A stretch of 33,858 nt of DNA from GCA-2861595 sp035536185 (lineage in GTDB: Bacteria; Actinomycetota; Acidimicrobiia; Acidimicrobiales; GCA-2861595), in NCBI GenBank assembly GCA_035536185.1, contig DATLOM010000059.1, positions 1-33,858 on the forward strand, given 5' to 3'. The notes under the pieces were generated by a model. The model worked only from the letters and a program-made list of their open reading frames with translations, was not told the DNA's origin and ran no database searches. Positions 6,320 to 13,931 of the stretch are shown here, piece by piece (position 1 is the first letter of the stretch; every line of letters starts with the position of its first letter). Both the position numbers and the translations under genes were made by a program.

Positions 6320-8203
6320 ATGGTTCTACACGAAGAGGATTTTTCGCTACAGGATTTTGGACGTGGCGCCGATGGGAAAAAGGTAGACGACGGTTTGGGA
6401 GAGGTGTTGATCGATCTAGCCGCGATGGGGGGGCCTCGCACCGCTGCGGAGGTCTTGAGCGCCAACGCTGGTGCCATCATCGCTGACTGGCGCGCCGCCT
6501 GTACCCCGGAGGGGCTGGCTCACGGTGGGGCCGACCAGGATTCCGTCGACGACATGACGGCAGACCGAGCCCGGGCCGTCGTAACCGCCGCCGGCCCTAC
6601 CGTCGTGGCCGCCCTGAGCGTCCTGCTGCAGTCGGCCGATCCTGTTCCGCCTAGTGCTCCGAGCATCACCCGGGTGGCCGAGGCCCTGGCCGGCAACGAC
6701 ATCAGTGTCGGCCCCCTCGTGCGCCAGCTGAGCCTCCTGCGCCAGGTGCTGCACTTGCATGTCCAGAGACTGCTGCCGGTCAATGCCATGGCTGAGGCCG
6801 AGCACCAACTCGACGTGGCTCTCGACAGCCTGGTCGAGGCCTGCGCCGCCCGGGCGGCCGAACGCCTGGAGGAGGATGCGCTGGTCGATCCTCTCACCGG
6901 CCTGTTGAACCGTCGGGCGCTGGAGCGCGACCTGTCCCGGGAGATGGCGGTGGCCGAACGTCGGGGCCGCCCGCTCAGCGTTCTCACCGCCGACGTGGAC
7001 GGGCTCAAGAAGGTCAACGACGGGCAGGGCCACACCAAGGGTGACGAGGTGCTCCGCTCGCTGGCCGGCGCCTTCAGGGCGGCCCTCCGGGGCGGCGACT
7101 CGGCTTACCGGGTCGGTGGCGACGAGTTCGTGGTCCTCCTGCCCGACATGGCCGCCGAGGCCGTTCCCGGCTTCGTCGGCCGCGTCCGTGCCGCCGCTCC
7201 CCCCTCCTTCAGCTGGGGTGCGGCCACCTTCCCCGACGAGGTCGACAACCGCCCGTCCCTGCTCGACCTCGCCGACCGGCGCCTGCTCGGTTACCGCCAG
7301 GCCGCCGGGAGCGGTCGCCCGACGGCGATCACCGAAGTGCTGACCGCCGGGCCGGTCATCGCCGGCCGGCCCAGCGGCCGGCTCCGGCGGCACAGCTCGT
7401 TGATGGTGGCGACTTTCCTGGCCGGTGTGCTCCTCGGCGGCGCCAGCCTGGGCTCGGCCGCCACGGGCACCCTTCCGCGCCCGATGCAGAACGTCGCTCA
7501 TTCGGTCCTGGCCAAGGTCGGGGTTCCCGTTCCCGCGGGACGAGCTGCTGCCGCGGCCCGGGCACGGCAGAACGTCCAGCCTGTCGAACGTTTCGCCCAC
7601 GACGGCGGCACGCCCTGCACCTATCCCGACGGCAGCCAGTTCGCCGGCACCCACGGCGAGTACGTCGCCACCCATCCGGACGACGCCACCACACCCCAGA
7701 ACGAGCGGCAGCTCGCCTCGCAGTCCCGCTGCGGCAAGCCGAAGATCTCGGCAAACGTATCCAAGGGCGCCAGCCGGCCGGGCCCGGCCGACGATCCGGG
7801 AAGCAGTGGCGAGAGCGGTAGGCCCGACGGTGCCGGAAAGCCGGATGGCACCGGTCGCCCCGACCACGTCGGACGGACCGAGGACGTGCGGCCGGCCACC
7901 CCGGTGAAGCCTGACTCCGGTCCCCCCGACCAGCAGCGTTCCGTCGATCCGGCTCAGGGGCCGCCGCCCACCACCACCACCACCACCACGAGCGCGACCA
8001 CGACCACGACCACGACGAGCACCACTACCACCACGGTCCCACCGACCACCGGTTCCTCGGACACCGTGGTCGAGGAACCGGTCCCGACCACCACCGCCCG
8101 GCGTGGTGGGGGAGGGGGGGGCTCCAAGCCCGAAGACCAGGGCAACGGCCGGGGCAAGGCGAACCCGAGAAGCGCCGAGGCGGGTACCAGCACCGAAGGC
8201 TGA
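6320..8203 (+). CDS. Membrane-tethered diguanylate cyclase (GGDEF) with Thr/Pro-rich tail
   Basis: A protein of up to 627 aa predicted to make cyclic di-GMP. An N-terminal helical region (about 40-190) precedes a GGDEF domain with DPLTGLLNRR, DVDGLKKVND and an intact GGDEF at 266-270. An RGGD inhibitory site lies five residues before it, so product feedback is likely. One transmembrane helix follows (about 360-382), then an extended extracytoplasmic part rich in Gly, Pro and Thr, with a poly-Thr stretch and a poly-Gly run. This order is the reverse of the usual sensor-TM-GGDEF layout. The start is uncertain: the first 28 codons overlap the likely tRNA promoter region, so GTG at 6404 or ATG at 6425 may be the real start. 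Confidence 0.85.
   Translation: MVLHEEDFSLQDFGRGADGKKVDDGLGEVLIDLAAMGGPRTAAEVLSANAGAIIADWRAACTPEGLAHGGADQDSVDDMTADRARAVVTAAGPTVVAALSVLLQSADPVPPSAPSITRVAEALAGNDISVGPLVRQLSLLRQVLHLHVQRLLPVNAMAEAEHQLDVALDSLVEACAARAAERLEEDALVDPLTGLLNRRALERDLSREMAVAERRGRPLSVLTADVDGLKKVNDGQGHTKGDEVLRSLAGAFRAALRGGDSAYRVGGDEFVVLLPDMAAEAVPGFVGRVRAAAPPSFSWGAATFPDEVDNRPSLLDLADRRLLGYRQAAGSGRPTAITEVLTAGPVIAGRPSGRLRRHSSLMVATFLAGVLLGGASLGSAATGTLPRPMQNVAHSVLAKVGVPVPAGRAAAAARARQNVQPVERFAHDGGTPCTYPDGSQFAGTHGEYVATHPDDATTPQNERQLASQSRCGKPKISANVSKGASRPGPADDPGSSGESGRPDGAGKPDGTGRPDHVGRTEDVRPATPVKPDSGPPDQQRSVDPAQGPPPTTTTTTTSATTTTTTTSTTTTTVPPTTGSSDTVVEEPVPTTTARRGGGGGGSKPEDQGNGRGKANPRSAEAGTSTEG
7968..8049 (+). repeat. ACC/ACG trinucleotide repeat coding for poly-Thr
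   Basis: A run of ACC, ACG and AGC codons inside the GGDEF protein gene encodes the threonine-rich linker. A G8 tract (8114-8121) follows in the Gly-rich end. Both are low-complexity tracts that could change length by slippage. Confidence 0.8.
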
Positions 8204-8249
8204 GCAGCGGCAGGCTTTTCCGCCGGTCACGATCCTCCAGGTGGTCGGG

Positions 8250-8255
8250 TAGCCT
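8250..8255 (+). promoter_or_regulatory. Leaderless-type -10 of clpP (TAGCCT-N6-ATG)
   Basis: TAGCCT, then CGCCCG, then the clpP ATG at 8262. No Shine-Dalgarno sequence fits in the six-base spacer. Confidence 0.65.
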
Positions 8256-8261
8256 CGCCCG

Positions 8262-8867
8262 ATGCCCTCCCTGCCTCTCGCCACAGCACAGCAGATGAAC
8301 TGGGACCGGTCGAGCGACATCTACTCCCGGCTCCTCAAGGAACGCATCATCTTCCTGGGCACCCAGGTCGACGACGCGTCCGCCAACCTGATCTGCGCCC
8401 AGCTCCTCCTCCTGGCCGCCGAGGATCCCGAGCGGGACATCGCCATCTACGTCAACTCGCCCGGGGGGTCGGTTACGGCGGGGCTGGCCATCTACGACAC
8501 CATGCAGTACGTGCCCTGTGACGTCTCCACGGTTTGCATGGGCCTAGCTGCGTCGATGGGCCAGTTCCTGCTCTGCGCCGGCACGCCGGGCAAGCGCTAC
8601 GCCTTGCCCCACTCCCGCATCCTCATGCACCAGCCGTCGGGCGCCATGCAGGGCCAGGCCACCGACATCGCCATCCAGGCCGAGCAGATCATCTACCTCA
8701 AGCGGATGATGGCCGAGCGGATCTCGTTCCACACGGGCCAGCCGGTGGAGCGGATCGAGGCCGACTCCGACCGAGACCGGTGGTTCACCGCCGAGGAGGC
8801 CCTGGACTACGGCTTCATCGACAAGGTCATCGAGAAGGCGGCTCAGGCCCCGGCCCTCACGCCCTAG
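8262..8867 (+). CDS. clpP: ATP-dependent Clp protease proteolytic subunit ClpP
   Basis: A 201-aa serine peptidase that forms the Clp proteolytic chamber and, with ClpX or ClpC, would degrade tmRNA-tagged proteins. The triad is intact: Ser98 in GLAASMGQF, His123 in LMHQPSG and Asp172 in DRDRW. The SPGGSVTAGLAIYDTMQY segment is typical. Actinobacteria often carry two clpP genes in tandem followed by clpX; here only one is present and no Clp ATPase is adjacent. It converges with the J-domain gene with a 3-bp gap. Confidence 0.96.
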   Translation: MPSLPLATAQQMNWDRSSDIYSRLLKERIIFLGTQVDDASANLICAQLLLLAAEDPERDIAIYVNSPGGSVTAGLAIYDTMQYVPCDVSTVCMGLAASMGQFLLCAGTPGKRYALPHSRILMHQPSGAMQGQATDIAIQAEQIIYLKRMMAERISFHTGQPVERIEADSDRDRWFTAEEALDYGFIDKVIEKAAQAPALTP

Positions 8868-8870
8868 CGG

Positions 8871-9266
8871 TCAGGGAACGCGTCCCCCGGCGCCCCCGCC
8901 GGCGTAGGCGGTGAACACGAAGATCAGCAGCAGGACGGCGACCATCAGGAACCAGAGGCCGGGCCGGGCGAAGGGCGTGTGCCCGCGTTGCTCGGGATTG
9001 ATCGGTGTGGTCTCCTCGCCGTTCCGGCTGCTGGCTCCCTGCGAAGTCTCGACCAACCCCAGCCCCATCCTCTCGTCGTAGCGCCGGCGGCTCTCGGCAC
9101 TGCCGAGCACGCGCCAGGCCTCGTTCAGCCGGCGCATGGCGGCGGCGTCGCCCGAGGCATCGGGATGGAGCACCCGGGCCCGCTCGCGATAGGCGCGTCG
9201 CAACTCGTCCGGGTCGGCGCCCGGTCGTACGCCCAGCTCGTCGTAGTAGTCGCGGTCGTCGGTCAA
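8871..9266 (-). CDS. J-domain protein with C-terminal membrane anchor
   Basis: A 131-aa DnaJ-type co-chaperone. The J domain fills residues 7-65 (DYYDELGVRPGADPDELRRA, the essential HPD at about 34-36, and ESRRRYDERM). A polar linker leads to one hydrophobic helix near the C terminus (LWFLMVAVLLLIFVF) and a short Gly-rich end. It lacks the zinc-finger and C-terminal substrate-binding domains of DnaJ, so it probably recruits an Hsp70 to the membrane. The start is TTG, the only one that keeps the J domain whole. It is divergent from the methyltransferase-like gene. Confidence 0.85.
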   Translation of the reverse strand: MTDDRDYYDELGVRPGADPDELRRAYRERARVLHPDASGDAAAMRRLNEAWRVLGSAESRRRYDERMGLGLVETSQGASSRNGEETTPINPEQRGHTPFARPGLWFLMVAVLLLIFVFTAYAGGGAGGRVP

Positions 9267-9288
9267 GGGCGGCCAAAGTCTGGCCCAG

Positions 9289-9294
9289 TAGCCT
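9289..9294 (+). promoter_or_regulatory. -10 element of the glycan cluster (TAGCCT-N10-ATG)
   Basis: The same TAGCCT hexamer as before clpP, murI and the SpoIID gene, here 10 nt before the ATG at 9305, so a leader of only about four bases is predicted. It could drive the methyltransferase-like gene and the three glycosyltransferases that follow. Confidence 0.5.
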
Positions 9295-9304
9295 CGCCAG
9301 CGCC

Positions 9305-10231
9305 ATGAGCGACACCATCGACCACCCCCGACTGCTGGCCGAGATCGACGAGGAGGTGCGCCGGCGCAGGGAGTCCGGCGACCTGCCGGCCGGCTTCGAG
9401 CGGGAGCTGGACCTCGTCTTCGCCCGCTTCGCCCCTGTCCACGCGGTGGGCGACGACTTCGCCCAGGTCCTCGAGCGGACCGAGCAGTCGACCCACGTCG
9501 ATGTCCTGGCCCCCACGGCGTCGCGGACGCCGGCGGTCGGGTTGGCCAAGCGGGTCATCCGCAAGGCGGTGATCTGGGAGATGCGGTACGTGGCCCAGCA
9601 GGTGAGCACCTTCGCCTTCGGCGTCACCCGGGCCGTGCGCCTCCTGGGCGACCGGGTCGACGGGCTCGAGCAGGCCGCGCCAGGGGCCGGCGGGAAGTTC
9701 CTCGCCATGGCCAGGGCCGCCGCCCCTGCCCTCGACACCTCCCGATGGGCTACGGCCGTGGTCGACGCGGTGCAGGATGCACCGGGGCGGGTCGTCCACG
9801 CCGAGTGCGGCGACGGTGCCCTGGTGGCCCGGATGAACCAGGCCGGGGTGGACGCCTACGGCGTGGGCCCGGTCGACCAGGTGCCGCCGCCCGGGCTGGA
9901 GGTGCGGGTGGACGAGGCGCTCGTCCACCTCCGCGCCGTCCCTGATGCCTCCCTCGGTGGGGTGGTGCTGAGTGGCTGCGTCGACCTCCTTCCCCTCGGC
10001 ACCCTCTCTGAGATGGCTGCCCTGGCGAGGGCCAAGCTGGCGCCCGGTGGGGTGGCCGTGGTGCTCGCCACGAAGCCCGAGTGCTGGGCCGGGGTGGCCG
10101 CCGATCTGGCGCCGGGGCGGCCCCTCCATCCGAAGACCTGGTGCCAGCTGCTGGGCGCCGGCGGCGTGAGCTCGGTGGAGGTCGTCGAGGGGCCCACCGA
10201 CTACGCCGTGGTCGCTCGCCTGCCCGGCTGA
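9305..10231 (+). CDS. SAM-dependent methyltransferase-like protein
   Basis: A 308-aa protein. The N-terminal 120 residues are helical and Arg-rich (EEVRRRRESGDLPAGFEREL and FARFAPVHAVGDDF). The C-terminal part looks like a class I methyltransferase: a motif I-like HAECGDGAL, a second strand VDAYGVGPV, and the post-motif LAPGGVAVVLATKPE. Motif I differs from the classical DxGxGxG, so activity is not certain. The open frame extends upstream opposite the J-domain gene, but the ATG at 9305 follows the promoter and gives a sensible N terminus. It is 13 bp before the first glycosyltransferase, so a role in glycan methylation or assembly is inferred. Confidence 0.75.
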   Translation: MSDTIDHPRLLAEIDEEVRRRRESGDLPAGFERELDLVFARFAPVHAVGDDFAQVLERTEQSTHVDVLAPTASRTPAVGLAKRVIRKAVIWEMRYVAQQVSTFAFGVTRAVRLLGDRVDGLEQAAPGAGGKFLAMARAAAPALDTSRWATAVVDAVQDAPGRVVHAECGDGALVARMNQAGVDAYGVGPVDQVPPPGLEVRVDEALVHLRAVPDASLGGVVLSGCVDLLPLGTLSEMAALARAKLAPGGVAVVLATKPECWAGVAADLAPGRPLHPKTWCQLLGAGGVSSVEVVEGPTDYAVVARLPG

Positions 10232-10244
10232 CGAGCGCCGGTCG

Positions 10245-11354
10245 ATGGTCGCCGTCCACCAGTTCATCCCGACCTTCGCGCCCCGCGACGCCATCGGCAC
10301 CCATGCCCTGCACGCGCAGCGGATCCTGCGGGACATGGGTATCGACTCCGACATCTACGCCGGCGGGTCCCGCGGGGCCAGGCCCGGCCAGGTCCACTCC
10401 CTTCGGTCCTTCGCCCGCCGGGCCGCTCGCTCGGCCGAGGGCACGTGGCTGCTCTACCAGCTGTCCACCGGCAGCGCCGTCTTCGACTTCCTGATGGAGC
10501 GCCCCGAGCCCAAGCTGGTGAACTACCACAACATCACCGACCCCTCGCTGTACCGGGCGTGGGAGCCGGGCGTGGCCGTCGAGCTGGGCGAGGGCCGCCG
10601 CCAGCTGCGCGAGCTGGCGCCGCGGGTGGAGCTCGGGATCGCCGTCTCGGAGTTCAACCGGGCCGACCTGGAGGAAGCCGGTTATGCCCGCACCACCGTC
10701 GCCCCGGTGCTGGTGGACCTGGAGGAGGGGCGGGTGTCGCCCGACCCGGCCACGAGCCGGGCCCTCGCCAAGGCCAAGAGCGGGGGAGGGGCGGACTGGC
10801 TCTTTGTCGGACGGCTCGCTCCCCACAAGTGCCAGCACGACGTGGTGCGAGCCTTCGCCGCCTACCGCGCCGCCTACGACCCGAGGGCGCGGCTCCACCT
10901 GGTGGGCGGCACCGGCTCCCACGCCTACCGCGTGACCCTGGAGCGGTACCTCGCCGGCCTCGGCCTCGCCGGCGCCGTCACCATCGCCGGCTCGGTGCGC
11001 CAGTCGGTGCTGGCCGCCGTGTACCGCAATGCCGACGTGTTCGTGTGCCTGTCCGAGCACGAGGGTTTCTGCGTCCCGATCGTGGAGGCCATGCGGGAGC
11101 GGGTGCCGGTGGTGGCCTTCGCGGCCACCGCCGTGCCCGAGACCGTGGCCGGCGCCGCCGTGCTGCTGCCGACCAAGGACCCGATGACCGTGGCCGCCGC
11201 CGTATCCCGGGTGCTGGGCGACGAAGTGCTGCGGAAGCAGCTGGCCGATGCCGGCGAGGAGCGGGCTTCCCACTTCACCCTGGAGCGGGCCGGCCGGCGC
11301 TTCCGGACGGTGATGGAGGACCTGCTCCAGGGGGCGGAGGCGGGGTGCGCATAG
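10245..11354 (+). CDS. GT4-family glycosyltransferase (cassette type A, copy 1)
   Basis: A 369-aa GT-B fold enzyme. The C-terminal donor-binding half shows LFVGRLAPHKCQHDVVRAF, LHLVGG, and the E-x7-E region EHEGFCVPIVEAM that binds the nucleotide sugar. The N-terminal half (HQFIPTFAPRDAIGTHALH) would bind the acceptor. The protein is soluble or membrane-associated. It is clearly paralogous to the next gene and more distantly to the gene at 22927. Sugar and acceptor cannot be told from sequence. Its end overlaps the next gene by 10 nt, so the genes are probably co-translated. Confidence 0.88.
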   Translation: MVAVHQFIPTFAPRDAIGTHALHAQRILRDMGIDSDIYAGGSRGARPGQVHSLRSFARRAARSAEGTWLLYQLSTGSAVFDFLMERPEPKLVNYHNITDPSLYRAWEPGVAVELGEGRRQLRELAPRVELGIAVSEFNRADLEEAGYARTTVAPVLVDLEEGRVSPDPATSRALAKAKSGGGADWLFVGRLAPHKCQHDVVRAFAAYRAAYDPRARLHLVGGTGSHAYRVTLERYLAGLGLAGAVTIAGSVRQSVLAAVYRNADVFVCLSEHEGFCVPIVEAMRERVPVVAFAATAVPETVAGAAVLLPTKDPMTVAAAVSRVLGDEVLRKQLADAGEERASHFTLERAGRRFRTVMEDLLQGAEAGCA

Positions 11355-12430
11355 GCCGCCTCCACCAGTTCGTGCCGACCTTCGAGCCCGGCGCGGTGGG
11401 CGCCCACATGCTCGAGCTGCAGCGCCTGGCCCACGAGGTGCTGGGGGTGGAGGGGGAGATCTTCGCCGAGCACGTGCGCCCGGCCATGGAGGGAAAGGCC
11501 CACGGCCACCGGGCCTATGGCCGCAGCTTCCCGGCCAGGCCCGGCGACGTCCTCGTGTACCACATGGCCATCGGGTCGGAGGTGGCCGACTTCGTCCGGG
11601 ACCGGCCGGAGACGCTGGTCGTCGACCACCACAACGTGACGCCGGCGGAGCTGTTCGAGCGGTGGGAGCCCGACGCCGCCTACGGGTGCTCGTGGGGGCG
11701 GGCCCAACTCCCGGAGCTGGCCGATCGGGCCACTCTTGGCGTGGCCGACTCGCCGTACAACGAGGACGAGCTGAAGGCAGCCGGCTACCGCTCCACGGCC
11801 ACGGCCCCGATCCTGCTCGACCTGGAGGCCCTGGCCGGCGCCGAGCCCGGCGGCGCTGCATTAGAACGCCTGCAGGCGGCCAAGGCCGGCGGCGGTGCCG
11901 ACTGGCTGTTCGTGGGGCGGGTGTCGCCCCACAAGTTCCAGCACGACGTGGTGAAGGCCTTCGCCGCCTACCGCCGGCTCTACGACCCCCACGCCCGCCT
12001 GCACCTGGTGGGCGGCTCGTCGTCCGACGCCTACCGGGAGGCGCTGCTCGGGTTCGCCGAAGCCCTGGGGATCGCCGCCGCGGTGTCGCTCACCGGCCCG
12101 GTCAGCGCCGCCGAGCTGGCCGCCCACTACCGCACAGCCGACGTGCTGGTGTGCCTGTCCGAGCACGAGGGCTTCGGCATCCCCCTGCTGGAGGCCATGG
12201 CCCACAAGGTCCCCGTGGTGGCCTACTCCTCCACCGCCGTCCCCGGCACCGTCGGCGACGCCGGCATAGTCCTCCGCTCCAAGGCGCCGGCAACCGTCGC
12301 CGCCGCCGTCAACCGCGTCGTCACCGACGCCGCCCTCAGCCAGTCGCTGGTCGCCGCCGGCGCCGCCCGGCTCCAGCACTTCTCCCTGGAGCGCACCAGG
12401 GCCCGCTGGGTCGAGGTCCTCACCCGATGA
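11345..12430 (+). CDS. GT4-family glycosyltransferase (cassette type A, copy 2)
   Basis: A 361-aa paralogue of the preceding enzyme, with LHQFVPTFEPGAVGAHMLEL at the N terminus, LFVGRVSPHKFQHDVVKAF in the middle and EHEGFGIPLLEAM as the donor site. The open frame extends about 900 bp upstream inside the previous gene, but homology begins at GTG 11345, which has GGAGG just upstream and overlaps the previous stop. Its own stop overlaps the next ATG (ATGA). Tandem duplication followed by change of specificity is the likely origin. Confidence 0.88.
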   Translation: MRIGRLHQFVPTFEPGAVGAHMLELQRLAHEVLGVEGEIFAEHVRPAMEGKAHGHRAYGRSFPARPGDVLVYHMAIGSEVADFVRDRPETLVVDHHNVTPAELFERWEPDAAYGCSWGRAQLPELADRATLGVADSPYNEDELKAAGYRSTATAPILLDLEALAGAEPGGAALERLQAAKAGGGADWLFVGRVSPHKFQHDVVKAFAAYRRLYDPHARLHLVGGSSSDAYREALLGFAEALGIAAAVSLTGPVSAAELAAHYRTADVLVCLSEHEGFGIPLLEAMAHKVPVVAYSSTAVPGTVGDAGIVLRSKAPATVAAAVNRVVTDAALSQSLVAAGAARLQHFSLERTRARWVEVLTR

Positions 12431-13605
12431 AGGTGGCTTATGTCGTCCCCCGGTACGGGGTCGAGGTCGTCGGGGGGGCGGAGTACGGGGCCCGGATGCT
12501 GGCCGAACGGCTGGTTTCCCAGCTCGGGTGGGAGGTGGAGGCACTGACGACGTGCGCCCTCGATGCGCTCACCTGGGCCGACGCCTATCCACCGGGGGAG
12601 GTGGAGCTGAACGGGGTGCGGGTGCGGCGCTTCGTCTCCGCCGCCGGCCGGGACCCTGGGTTCGAGGCCTTCTCCCGCCCCGTCCTGGTCGACCCGGGCG
12701 GCGCCTCCCCGGCCGACCAGCAGCGGTGGATCGACCTGCAGGGGCCGGTGTGCCCTGACGTCGTGGCCGCCGCCGCCGGCAGCGATGCCGACGTCGTGGT
12801 CTTCTACCCCTACCTCTACTACCCGACGGTGCGGGGGGTGCCCGCGGTGGGGGACCGGGCCGTCATGCACCCGGCCGCCCACGACGAGGCCCCGCTGCGC
12901 CTGCCGCTGTTCCGCGACGTGTTCGCCGCCACCCGCGGCCTGGTCTTCCAGACCCAGGGCGAGCGCCGGCTGGCCGAGCGCCTGTTCCCGGTGGCCGCCA
13001 CTCCACAGATCGTGATGGGGCTCGGGATCGAGCCGGGAAAGGGCGATGAGGCGGCTGCCCGCCAGAAGCTCGGCCTCGGCGACCGGCCCTACCTGCTCTG
13101 CCTGGGGCGGGTGGACGAGGGCAAGGGCTCGACCCTTCTGGCCCGTTTCTTCGCCGCCTACAAGGACCGCCACCCTGGCCCGCTCACTCTGGTTTTCGCC
13201 GGCCCCGTCGTCCACGCACCACCCACCCATCCCGATATCGTGATGGCCGGGCCCGTCGACGAGCCCACCAAGTGGGGGCTGCTCGGCGGGGCGGCGGCCC
13301 TGGTGTCGCCCTCCCCCCTGGAGGCCTTCGCCCTGGTCCTCCTGGAGGCGTGGGAGGCGGGCACACCCGTGCTGGTCAACGGTTCCTGCGCCGCCACCAG
13401 GGAGCACGTGGAGCGCTCTGGCGGCGGCTTCTGGTTCTCCGGTTACGGCCCCTTCGAGGTGGCCGTGGAGCGCCTGACGGGCGATCCCAGCCTCCGCGCC
13501 CGGCTGGTCGAGCGCGGCCGCGCCCACGCCGGCGCCCACTACAGCTGGCCCGTAATCATCGACCGCTACGGCCGCTTCCTGGAAGGCGTGGCCGCACGGC
13601 GCTGA
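12427..13605 (+). CDS. GT4-family glycosyltransferase (cassette type B, copy 1)
   Basis: A 392-aa GT-B enzyme. It starts with MKVAYVVPRYGVEVVGGAEY, a Gly-rich loop typical of GT4 enzymes, and has LCLGRVDEGKGSTLLARFFA and the donor-site region SPSPLEAFALVLLEAWEAG. A HPAAHDE segment in the middle is shared with the paralogue at 24022, as is YSWPVIIDRY near the end. It overlaps the previous gene by 4 nt and ends the three-gene glycosyltransferase run. A repeat-rich gap separates it from the convergent FG-GAP gene. Confidence 0.88.
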   Translation: MKVAYVVPRYGVEVVGGAEYGARMLAERLVSQLGWEVEALTTCALDALTWADAYPPGEVELNGVRVRRFVSAAGRDPGFEAFSRPVLVDPGGASPADQQRWIDLQGPVCPDVVAAAAGSDADVVVFYPYLYYPTVRGVPAVGDRAVMHPAAHDEAPLRLPLFRDVFAATRGLVFQTQGERRLAERLFPVAATPQIVMGLGIEPGKGDEAAARQKLGLGDRPYLLCLGRVDEGKGSTLLARFFAAYKDRHPGPLTLVFAGPVVHAPPTHPDIVMAGPVDEPTKWGLLGGAAALVSPSPLEAFALVLLEAWEAGTPVLVNGSCAATREHVERSGGGFWFSGYGPFEVAVERLTGDPSLRARLVERGRAHAGAHYSWPVIIDRYGRFLEGVAARR

Positions 13606-13931
13606 CCGCCTCCTGCGGCTCCTAGCTCGCCAAGCTGAGGCAAGTTTCGCCGGTGGCCGCTCCCGCCGCCGGAGGCGGCCTCTCTCGGATGCCGGCAAAG
13701 AGGAACGGCGGAGGGCGAGCCGGCTCGCCGGTCGCCCGGAGCACCTTCTGGATCGGGGAGCAAGCTCCGCTTGCGACCCGAAAACGCTTTCGCCGGCGGC
13801 CGCTCCCGCCGCCGGAAGGCGGCCTCTCTCGGATGCCGGCAAAGTGGAACGGCGGAGGGCGAGCCGGCTTCGCCGGTCGCCCGGAGCACCGTCTGGCTCG
13901 GGGAGCAAGCTCCGCTTGCGACCCGAAAACG
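13606..13931. repeat. Two 143-145 bp tandem repeats rich in palindromes
   Basis: Copy 1 is 13645-13787 and copy 2 is about 13788-13932. They differ at only a few positions, including two single-base insertions in copy 2. Each copy contains several short inverted repeats, for example GCAAG-CTCCG-CTTGC and GCCGGCTTCGCCGG. The array fills the gap between two convergent genes and ends at the stop codon of the FG-GAP gene. No gene is seen. It may act in bidirectional termination or be a REP/MITE-like element. Confidence 0.85.

Noticed and set aside
10445..11344. Upstream extension of the second glycosyltransferase frame
   Set aside because: The frame is open by GC bias only; homology, ribosome-binding site and overlap with the previous stop place the start at 11345.
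9750..11861. 703-codon open frame on the minus strand
   Set aside because: It lies opposite the methyltransferase-like gene and two glycosyltransferases. Its product is Arg/Pro/Gly-rich low complexity, as expected for the shadow of GC-rich genes.
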